DNA from: an uncultured Bacilli bacterium
Lineage (GTDB): Bacteria; Bacillota_I; Bacilli_A; RF39; UBA660
Direction of reading: 5' to 3'
Assembly: GCA_934122215.1 (NCBI GenBank)
Contig: CAKOWF010000042.1
Location: 1 to 8,956, forward strand
DNA: 8,956 nt
The stretch's first letter is position 1; every line of letters begins with the position of its first letter. Shown here piece after piece: positions 1 through 5,034 of the stretch. The position numbers were made by a program, and so were the translations under genes. The notes under the pieces are model-generated. The model was not told where the DNA came from. It saw only the letters and a program-made list of their open reading frames with translations, and made no database searches.

Positions 1-32
1 TTAATTGATATATTTTAAAAAAATTTATATAT

Positions 33-60
33 AAAAAAGATACTTTTTCAAGCATCTTTT
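33..60 (-). terminator. Rho-independent terminator of the small membrane protein gene
   Basis: Read on the minus strand, AAAAGATGCTT and AAGTATCTTTT form an 11-bp stem with one G-U pair, closed by a GAAA tetraloop and followed by a short T run (TTTTTT). It lies about 70 bases past the stop of the minus-strand gene ending at 129. On the plus strand the G-U pair becomes an A-C mismatch, which supports minus-strand use. Nothing else is recognisable in bases 1-128. Confidence 0.72.
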
Positions 61-128
61 CATTATTTAACTAATTTCAATATTACTATTTATTGGAACT
101 ATTTGAATAAATTGTTATAACTATTTTA

Positions 129-485
129 TTATTTTTTAATCTTTTTATATGTTTTTTGTAAATTTTTACCTATTAAATGATACATAAATAACATTACAGG
201 TATTATAATAGCTAATGCTAAAAACATCTTTAAAATAATATTATCTATCATCATAACGATTGCAAATGTAAATGAAATTATAAATGAATTAGTTAAACTA
301 ATCATATTAGCAACTTTTTTTATTGGTAATTTATCTCTGTCCAAATTATATTTATTTACTAAAAATGTTACATAATTATTATCCTTATATTTATTCATTC
401 TTTTTTTATTTAAAATAACTAAAAATAAATATAACAAATATACTATAATAAATACTATAAAAAATGTAATAACTTCTTTCATCAT
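129..485 (-). CDS. Small three-helix membrane protein of unknown function
   Basis: A 118-residue protein that I cannot assign to a named family. It has a hydrophobic helix at about residues 5-26, a charged stretch at about 27-60 (with NKKRMNKYKDNN and a VNKYNLDRDKLP segment), two closely spaced hydrophobic helices at about 63-83 and 85-107, and a lysine-rich tail ending KKIKK. The positive loop and tail suggest that both face the cytoplasm, with the first helix and the later pair crossing the membrane. Two ATG codons sit side by side (485 and 482). An AAGGA site lies 7 bases before the first, which is taken as the start. It has its own promoter, divergent from the deformylase gene, and a good terminator, so it looks like a real single-gene unit. 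No catalytic or binding motif is visible. Confidence 0.8.
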   Translation of the reverse strand: MMKEVITFFIVFIIVYLLYLFLVILNKKRMNKYKDNNYVTFLVNKYNLDRDKLPIKKVANMISLTNSFIISFTFAIVMMIDNIILKMFLALAIIIPVMLFMYHLIGKNLQKTYKKIKK

Positions 486-503
486 ATCACTTTCCTTAAG
501 TAA

Positions 504-532
504 ATTATAATATATTTAATAAGTTTAATCAA
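504..532 (-). promoter_or_regulatory. Promoter of the small membrane protein gene
   Basis: Minus-strand -35 TTGATT (527-532), a 17-bp spacer and a perfect -10 TATAAT (504-509), about 20 bases before the start codon. The AAGGA ribosome site is at 493-497. This is a good sigma-A-type match in both sequence and spacing. Confidence 0.65.
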
Positions 533-538
533 TCAAAT

Positions 539-567
539 TTGTTATTTTGTAAAAAATGTGCTAAAAT
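539..567 (+). promoter_or_regulatory. Extended -10 promoter of the deformylase gene
   Basis: Plus-strand -35 TTGTTA (539-544), a 17-bp spacer and -10 TAAAAT (562-567) preceded by TGC, an extended -10. The predicted start of transcription is near 574, giving a very short leader that holds the GAGGTGG ribosome site (577-583) just before ATG 588. Its -35 is only 6 bases from the -35 of the divergent minus-strand promoter. Confidence 0.68.
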
Positions 568-587
568 ATGTCAAGTGAGGTGGTTAT

Positions 588-1136
588 ATGTTTAAAAAAT
601 TAGATATTTTAGATGAAAAAGATAAAAGACTTAGAATGATAAGTAAAGAAGTAACTTTTCCACTTTCTAAAGAAGATAAAAAAACTATTCAACATATAAT
701 TGATCATTTAACTTTTAGTCAAATTGAAGAATTAGAAATAAAATATGATTTAAGACCTGGAACAGGGCTTGCATTCGTACAACTTGGAATTTTAAAAAGA
801 ATAATCGTAATCGTTGATGAAGTTAGTGAAGGAAAATTTGATAATTATGTTGTAATTAATCCAGTAATTGTAAGCCATTCTGAAGAAATGATTGCTGCAG
901 AAGTTGGGGAAGGTTGCTTAAGTGTTAATCGTGAAGTTGAAGGACATGTTCCAAGATATGCACGATGTACTATCGAAGGTTATGACGAAGATGGAAATAA
1001 AATAAGAATAAGAGCTAGAGAAGAACTTTCAATAGCTTTTCAACATGAAATAGATCATTTAAATGGAATATTATTTTATGATAGAATAAATAAAAATAAG
1101 AAATTTTTTAGAGAAGATGAAATACGTTTAATTTAA
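588..1136 (+). CDS. def: Peptide deformylase, type 2 (Gram-positive type)
   Basis: Removes the N-formyl group from the initiator methionine of new proteins, acting at the ribosome exit with a bound metal, usually iron. The 182-residue length matches the Gram-positive type 2 class. All three family motifs are present: motif 1 GTGLAFVQLG (58-67), motif 2 EGCLS (108-112) and motif 3 QHEIDH (152-157). Metal ligands are Cys110, His153 and His157, the catalytic base is Glu154, and Gln65 is kept. The region VPRYARCTIEGYDEDG (121-136) is also typical. One oddity is that motif 1 normally reads GxGxAAxQ; here the second Ala is Phe63. The start is fixed by GAGGTGG 4 bases upstream and by the promoter. 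The next gene follows 34 bases later, apparently with its own signals. Family assignment is very secure; full activity is inferred from the intact ligands. Confidence 0.96.
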   Translation: MFKKLDILDEKDKRLRMISKEVTFPLSKEDKKTIQHIIDHLTFSQIEELEIKYDLRPGTGLAFVQLGILKRIIVIVDEVSEGKFDNYVVINPVIVSHSEEMIAAEVGEGCLSVNREVEGHVPRYARCTIEGYDEDGNKIRIRAREELSIAFQHEIDHLNGILFYDRINKNKKFFREDEIRLI

Positions 1137-1150
1137 TGTATTTCTTTTAT
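1119..1150 (+). terminator. Possible weak terminator at the deformylase gene end
   Basis: GAAATAC (1119-1125) and GTATTTC (1138-1144) can pair around a 12-base loop, followed by TTTTATTTTATTT. The deformylase stop codon (1134-1136) lies in the loop. The stem is short and AT-rich, so read-through into the flippase gene is likely. Confidence 0.35.
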
Positions 1151-1159
1151 TTTATTTCA

Positions 1160-1165
1160 TATAAT
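1160..1165 (+). promoter_or_regulatory. Candidate -10 box for a leaderless flippase transcript
   Basis: A perfect TATAAT ends 5 bases before ATG 1171, so transcription would start at or within a few bases of the start codon. No AGGAGG-like site is present in the 34 bases before the ATG, unlike nearly every other gene here. No good -35 is visible (TGTATT at 17 bp). TATAAT arises easily by chance in AT-rich DNA, hence the modest confidence. Confidence 0.38.
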
Positions 1166-1170
1166 TTAAT

Positions 1171-2469
1171 ATGAAAAATAAATTAATCAAATCAACTTTC
1201 ATTTTATTAATTGGTGGTATTATTACTAAAGTTCTTGGAATGGCAATAAAAATTATAGTTACAAGAATGATTGGTATTGAAGGACTAAGTTTGTATACTT
1301 TAATTATGCCAACATTTGGATTACTAATAGCTCTTGCACAACTAGGTTTTCCTATAGCTATTTCTACTTTGGTAGCAGAAGGAAAAAGCAATAATAAAAA
1401 TATGATTTTAGGAATTATTCCCATATCTTTATTGATTAATATAATTATAATTTCTATTTTAATTATATCAGCGCCATTTATTTCTAATAATTTACTTCAT
1501 GAACCAAGAACATATTATGGAATAATTGCTACAGGATTAGTTTTACCATTTATAAGTATTTCTTCCATATTAAGGGGATATTTTTTAGGAAAAGAAAGAT
1601 TTTTACCACATATATTTTCTAACATAATGGAAGATATTTTAAGAATAATTATTTTAATCATTGGTATACCAATATTTTTATTAAGAGGTATTGAAGTTAC
1701 AATTTTTTTCTTGATAATATCTAATATAATAAGTGAATTATCATCGATCATTATTTTGACAATATGTTTACCAAAAAATAATTTAAATAAAAAAGATTTT
1801 ATTCCAAATAAAAAATACTTAAAAAACATTTTTAATATTTCATTACCTTCAACAGGTAGTAGATTAATTGGAAATATAGGTGCTTTTTTAGAACCAATTA
1901 TTTTAACCTTTGTTTTACTTAAAATTGGATATGATAATAATTTTATAATACATGAATATGGAGTTTTGAATGGTTATGTTTTACCACTTCTTCTCCTTCC
2001 ATCCTTTTTTACAATGGCTATTTCTCAATCTATAATTCCAAGCATTTCAAAATATTATTCTAATAAAAATATAAAAGGCGTTAAAAAAGTAGTAAAACAA
2101 TCTATTATTTTTTCTTTATTAGTCGGAATACCTTTTACTATATTAGTTGAATTATTTCCTAATTTTTTATTACATTTTATATACAACGCTAAAGAAGGTA
2201 GTAATTATTTAAGAATTTTCGCACCTATCTTTTTATTTTCTTATATTCAAACTCCATTAACATCAACTTTACAGGCTATGAATAAAGCAAAATGCGCGAT
2301 GAAAGGTACCCTTGTTGGTGTTTTTTTAAGAACTATTAGTTTATTCATTTTATTATTTTTTCATATAGGAATTTGGCCTATTATAATAGCATCTTCTATT
2401 AATATCTTGTATGTTACATTTCATCATATTTATTATATTAATTATTTTTTAAACAAAAAAGTACTATAG
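1171..2469 (+). CDS. SpoVB-like MOP-superfamily polysaccharide / lipid-linked sugar flippase
   Basis: An integral membrane transporter of 432 residues, hydrophobic throughout with roughly 12 helices. Relatives move lipid-linked sugars or peptidoglycan precursors across the membrane. Family marks: the N-terminal segment with GGIITKVLGM (15-24) and TRMIGIEGLSLY (31-42), LRGYFLGKERFLPH (134-147) followed by an N-x-MEDILRI helix start, SLPSTGSRLIGN (224-235), and LPSFFTMAISQSIIPSISKYY starting at 276. It is shorter than well-known SpoVB proteins (about 500 residues or more), and the C-terminal end seems reduced. The start fits the usual SpoVB N-terminus, although no ribosome site precedes it; the transcript may be leaderless or coupled to deformylase translation. 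It converges on and overlaps the acyltransferase gene by 6 bases. The family name does not show that this organism sporulates, because no other spore gene is present. Substrate unknown. Confidence 0.9.
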   Translation: MKNKLIKSTFILLIGGIITKVLGMAIKIIVTRMIGIEGLSLYTLIMPTFGLLIALAQLGFPIAISTLVAEGKSNNKNMILGIIPISLLINIIIISILIISAPFISNNLLHEPRTYYGIIATGLVLPFISISSILRGYFLGKERFLPHIFSNIMEDILRIIILIIGIPIFLLRGIEVTIFFLIISNIISELSSIIILTICLPKNNLNKKDFIPNKKYLKNIFNISLPSTGSRLIGNIGAFLEPIILTFVLLKIGYDNNFIIHEYGVLNGYVLPLLLLPSFFTMAISQSIIPSISKYYSNKNIKGVKKVVKQSIIFSLLVGIPFTILVELFPNFLLHFIYNAKEGSNYLRIFAPIFLFSYIQTPLTSTLQAMNKAKCAMKGTLVGVFLRTISLFILLFFHIGIWPIIIASSINILYVTFHHIYYINYFLNKKVL

Positions 2470-2475
2470 TACTTT
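2451..2475. terminator. Palindromic bidirectional terminator holding both stop codons
   Basis: AAAGTACTATAGTACTTT (2458-2475) is a perfect 18-base palindrome at the convergent gene ends. On the minus strand it is followed by TTTTTTGTTT, a good U-tract for the acyltransferase gene. On the plus strand the tract is weaker (CTTAATAT). The central CTATAG contains the stop codon of both genes. Confidence 0.65.
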
Positions 2476-3471
2476 CTTAATATATGGTATTTGCTTTAAT
2501 AAGTAAGTTATTATAAATGAAACTAAAAAGACAATGATTTCTAATAAATATATTCCTAAATATAAATTGCATTTGAATATTAATTGTATTATATCAATTC
2601 TTAATATAGTATTAATAAATAAATAGTGAAATAAATATATACCAAATGTACAACTACTTACAATACTAATTATTTTGGAATACTTATAATTTTCTTTTTT
2701 GAATATATACCTAAATAAATAAAATATACATGCTCCTCCTATTACTGCAAATAAACAATCATAGTTATCAAACAAATATGATATTTGTCCTACTTTAATA
2801 TAAGGAATATAAAATGTTAAAAAATATAATATCATTAACATTATAAAACTAATTATAGAGATGTTTTTATACATCTTTTTTATATTACAAGTAGATAAGA
2901 AATAACCTAGTACATAAATACCTATAATTTTTGAAAATACACATATATAAAACATATTACTTATTGAATAATTAAAAATTTTAAAGCTTGTTTCAAATAC
3001 TAATGGAAATATTAAACAAACTAATATAAAACAAATAAAATCTTTATTATTAAAATTGGCTATCATTTTTTGAATAAAAGGTGTTACTAAATATAATGAT
3101 ATCAACATATATAAGTACCAATATGGATAAATTACCGGTTCTTTTAAGAATGATTTTACAAAATTAATTATATTAAAATCGTTATTTTTGATATAAATTA
3201 TATATGATAATAAAAGTAAAGGAATAATAATTCTTAATATCTTTTTTAACATATCACGATAATTACTCTTTTTATTTAATAGCAATGCTCCCGTAATCAT
3301 TATAAAAATTGGAACTGCTATTTTACATAATGAAAAGTTAATACAATAGAAAATAGTTGTATTTATTTCTTTAGAGAAATTAAATATATTTCCAATACAA
3401 TGATTTATTATAACTAAAAAACAAGCTAATATCTTTAATAAATCTATCCAAACCATTCTTTTACTATTCAT
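2464..3471 (-). CDS. Membrane acyltransferase, acyltransferase-3 family (WecH/OafA-like)
   Basis: A 335-residue polytopic membrane protein with about ten helices. Members transfer acetyl or other acyl groups onto surface sugars such as capsule, teichoic acid or peptidoglycan. The N-terminal family signature is clear: WIDLLKILACFLVIINH (8-24), giving the conserved Asp10 and His24, then PIFIMITGALLL (54-65) and YWYLYMLISLYLVTP (117-131), typical of the WecH-like branch. The position before Trp118, usually His in this last motif, is Tyr117. There is no extra extracytoplasmic SGNH domain, so it is the short form. The start has TGAGGT 6 bases upstream. It converges with the flippase gene; both are envelope-sugar functions, but convergent orientation means they are not one operon. 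Substrate unknown. DNA is among the most AT-rich in the window. Confidence 0.87.
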   Translation of the reverse strand: MNSKRMVWIDLLKILACFLVIINHCIGNIFNFSKEINTTIFYCINFSLCKIAVPIFIMITGALLLNKKSNYRDMLKKILRIIIPLLLLSYIIYIKNNDFNIINFVKSFLKEPVIYPYWYLYMLISLYLVTPFIQKMIANFNNKDFICFILVCLIFPLVFETSFKIFNYSISNMFYICVFSKIIGIYVLGYFLSTCNIKKMYKNISIISFIMLMILYFLTFYIPYIKVGQISYLFDNYDCLFAVIGGACIFYLFRYIFKKENYKYSKIISIVSSCTFGIYLFHYLFINTILRIDIIQLIFKCNLYLGIYLLEIIVFLVSFIITYLLKQIPYIKKVL

Positions 3472-3502
3472 ATTTACACCTCAATATAATAATTCAATTA
3501 GT

Positions 3503-3531
3503 AGTATAACATATTTTAGGTAATTTAACTA
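3503..3531 (-). promoter_or_regulatory. Candidate extended -10 promoter of the acyltransferase gene
   Basis: Minus-strand TGT-TATACT (TATACT at 3503-3508) gives an extended -10, with a weak -35 TAGTTA at 17 bp (3526-3531). It would yield a leader of about 25 bases that includes the TGAGGT ribosome site (3478-3483). Confidence 0.42.
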
Positions 3532-3608
3532 TATATAATAGTTCAATAAATATAACACAATTAATATCATGCATCTTTTATGTATTAAATTATTAATTTG
3601 CATACTAA

Positions 3609-3637
3609 TAAACTAAGACATAAAATATCTTAGTTTA
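3609..3637. repeat. Inverted repeat in the gap between acetyltransferase and acyltransferase genes
   Basis: TAAACTAAGA and TCTTAGTTTA form a perfect 10-bp stem with a 9-base loop. It lies about 75 bases past the acetyltransferase stop and may end that transcript, but neither side has a clean T run. A second all-AT inverted repeat (ATTTTATT / AATAAAAT, 3658-3678) is close by. The rest of the 240-base gap (3472-3711) shows no gene; only the acyltransferase promoter and ribosome site are recognisable. Confidence 0.5.
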
Positions 3638-3711
3638 ATCATTTTCTTTGATTATAGATTTTATTTTTGTAATAAAATGAGGTAAAAGTTATATAAAAAT
3701 TAAAAATTCCA

Positions 3712-4203
3712 CTATTTAATGAAAGCAGTCATTGGACCTCTTTCAGTTTTATATTCATCAACAATATTATACCCATCTTTTAGAATGTTACGAATTGAAT
3801 ATATGTTATCAGAATGTGCTTTAGTAAACATATAATCTTTACAAATACTTTTTGCATAATTATTCAAAACTTCCATCATAGCTGTTTGTAGACCATTACC
3901 AACATATTCTTTTCTAACCATAATTGGACCAAGACTACCTGTTACTTTTGCATCATAATTTATATTATGTTTTCTTAAAGATTTATTTGATACTGGAATA
4001 TAAAATACTGAGCATACAGGAATATTTTTATCATAGTACATCCATATTTTACCCCCAATATTTAATATTTCTTCTATTTCATTGTATGTAAAAATTCCTA
4101 ACCATTCAGGGTGTTCCATATTATCTCTAACATATTTATACAATGATAAATATTCATCAATATTAACATTATTGCTAACTTCCTTTAAATCTGTTAATTT
4201 CAT
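3712..4203 (-). CDS. GNAT-family N-acetyltransferase
   Basis: A 163-residue soluble protein of the GNAT fold, which moves an acetyl group from acetyl-CoA to an amine on a small molecule or protein. The acetyl-CoA binding segment is visible as LGPIMVRKEYVGNGLQTAM (91-109), with the V-GNG-LQ turn at 101-106 acting as the pyrophosphate loop. The later part with HSDN (130-133), IRN (137-139) and LKDGYNIVDEYKTE (141-154) matches the C-terminal GNAT strand and helix, where a residue changes conformation after 'N' and the next strand begins. The N-terminal third (residues 1-50) is charged and probably forms the acceptor side. Start: GGTGAT lies directly upstream of ATG 4203. It stands downstream of the Fic gene with a 142-base gap and its own candidate promoter. 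The substrate cannot be told from sequence. Confidence 0.82.
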   Translation of the reverse strand: MKLTDLKEVSNNVNIDEYLSLYKYVRDNMEHPEWLGIFTYNEIEEILNIGGKIWMYYDKNIPVCSVFYIPVSNKSLRKHNINYDAKVTGSLGPIMVRKEYVGNGLQTAMMEVLNNYAKSICKDYMFTKAHSDNIYSIRNILKDGYNIVDEYKTERGPMTAFIK

Positions 4204-4232
4204 AAATCACCAACTCATTATATATTAATTTA

Positions 4233-4261
4233 ATTATAAAAAAGAATAAGTTTTCACTTAA
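4233..4261 (-). promoter_or_regulatory. Candidate promoter of the acetyltransferase gene
   Basis: Minus-strand -10 TATAAT (4233-4238) with a weak -35 TTAAGT at 17 bp (4256-4261), about 30 bases before the start codon. A second TATAAT (4217-4222) is too close to the ribosome site to be preferred. The box-to-gene distance is good but the -35 is poor. Confidence 0.38.
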
Positions 4262-4345
4262 TCATTTATAATTTAATTTTTACTTCCTTGTTTGATTAAT
4301 ATTTTGGCAGCCATCAAATTTGGAAAGCAACACTATAAAACCAAA

Positions 4346-4954
4346 TTACTTATCTAATTCATCCATAGTATAAGTATTATATCCTTCATACCTATAACTT
4401 GTATCAATACCTTTCATATATACTTTCCTATCATTGATTTTATCTGTTAAAGCATCTTTTAATAAAAATGTTATTTCAGTATCTTTAATTGGACTTCTTT
4501 CCATTGCAAGTAAATATTCTTCCTTATCTATTTTACTCCAGTCTATAACTTTACCAATTTTATTTTTTAATATCATATCAAGCCATATACGAGTACTTCT
4601 ACCATTGCCTTCTCTAAATGGGTGAGCTATATTCATTTCAATATATTTTTTTACTATGTCTTCAAATGTATTTTCAGGCATAGAATCTATCTTAGACAAC
4701 ACATCCTTTAAATACATTGATGCAGCAAATCTAAAATTACCTTTAGCTAAATTTACTTCTCGTATTTCACCAGCAAATGAATAAATATCACTAAACAAAA
4801 ATCTGTGAATATCACATAATCCGCTTGTTGTTCCAACTTCAAATTCATTAATCTTATTTGTATCAAACAATTCTAATGCTTTTATTTTTGTTATTCTTTC
4901 CTCTTCTTTTGCTAGTTCTATTTCATTAGTAATATTTAGTTTATTTTCAAGCAT
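4346..4954 (-). CDS. fic: Fic-domain adenylyltransferase, class III (C-terminal self-inhibition)
   Basis: Fic enzymes usually transfer AMP from ATP to hydroxyl side chains of target proteins; some use other nucleotides. The complete core motif HPFREGNGRSTR is at residues 111-122, with catalytic His111, metal-binding Glu115, and Arg119/Arg122 for phosphate contact. The order of elements is N-terminal helices, a Fic core at about 45-160, then a C-terminal tail. The tail has SYRYEG (186-191), matching the (S/T)xxxE(G/N) inhibitory motif; Glu190 would block the ATP gamma-phosphate. Its C-terminal place makes this class III, the small self-inhibited type (NmFic-like, about 190-200 residues), and no separate antitoxin gene is needed or seen. 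Start: of GTG 4963, ATG 4960 and ATG 4954, only the last leaves proper spacing (8 bases) from AGGGG, giving 202 residues. The target is unknown. Confidence 0.92.
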   Translation of the reverse strand: MLENKLNITNEIELAKEEERITKIKALELFDTNKINEFEVGTTSGLCDIHRFLFSDIYSFAGEIREVNLAKGNFRFAASMYLKDVLSKIDSMPENTFEDIVKKYIEMNIAHPFREGNGRSTRIWLDMILKNKIGKVIDWSKIDKEEYLLAMERSPIKDTEITFLLKDALTDKINDRKVYMKGIDTSYRYEGYNTYTMDELDK

Positions 4955-4962
4955 TTTCATCA

Positions 4963-4988
4963 CCCCTATAACTATATTTATTATATCA
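4963..4988 (-). promoter_or_regulatory. Fic gene extended -10 promoter and start-deciding ribosome site
   Basis: Minus-strand TGATATAAT (4980-4988) is an extended -10; no convincing -35 is seen at 16-18 bp. The ribosome site AGGGG (4963-4967) overlaps the GTG at 4963 and is too close to ATG 4960, so it points to ATG 4954. The same nine bases TGATATAAT form the -10 of ppdK. Confidence 0.55.
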
Positions 4989-5010
4989 TAAAATAAGCAA
5001 AATCACCACC

Positions 5011-5034
5011 AAAAAGACTAGATTACTCTAGTCT
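5011..5034 (-). terminator. Rho-independent terminator of ppdK
   Basis: On the minus strand AGACTAGA and TCTAGTCT form a perfect 8-bp stem with a GTAA loop, followed by TTTT(T). The ppdK stop codon TAG (5033-5035) lies within the stem. The Fic promoter begins about 22 bases further on, so the two genes are separate units. Confidence 0.8.

Noticed and set aside
1152..1829. Open minus-strand frames opposite the flippase gene
   Set aside because: They are antisense to a clear membrane-protein gene, have no ribosome site or family motif, and arise because hydrophobic codons read in reverse rarely give stops.
1171..2469. Evidence that the organism forms spores
   Set aside because: SpoVB-like flippases also occur in non-sporulating bacteria for other envelope sugars, and no second sporulation gene is present.
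3609..3637. Hairpin as a firm terminator of the acetyltransferase gene
   Set aside because: The stem is good but no T run follows on either strand and it is about 75 bases from the stop, so it is listed only as an inverted repeat.
4434..4625. Open plus-strand frame opposite the Fic gene
   Set aside because: It is antisense to the conserved Fic core and has no ribosome site or recognisable motif.
3712..4954. Fic plus GNAT as a two-gene toxin-antitoxin pair
   Set aside because: GNAT toxins of that type pair with small DNA-binding antitoxins, and Fic class III needs no partner. The genes are 142 bases apart with a candidate promoter between them, so adjacency alone is not evidence.
4958..4963. 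GTG 4963 or ATG 4960 as the Fic start
   Set aside because: The GTG overlaps the AGGGG ribosome site and the first ATG is only 2 bases from it; ATG 4954 has normal spacing.
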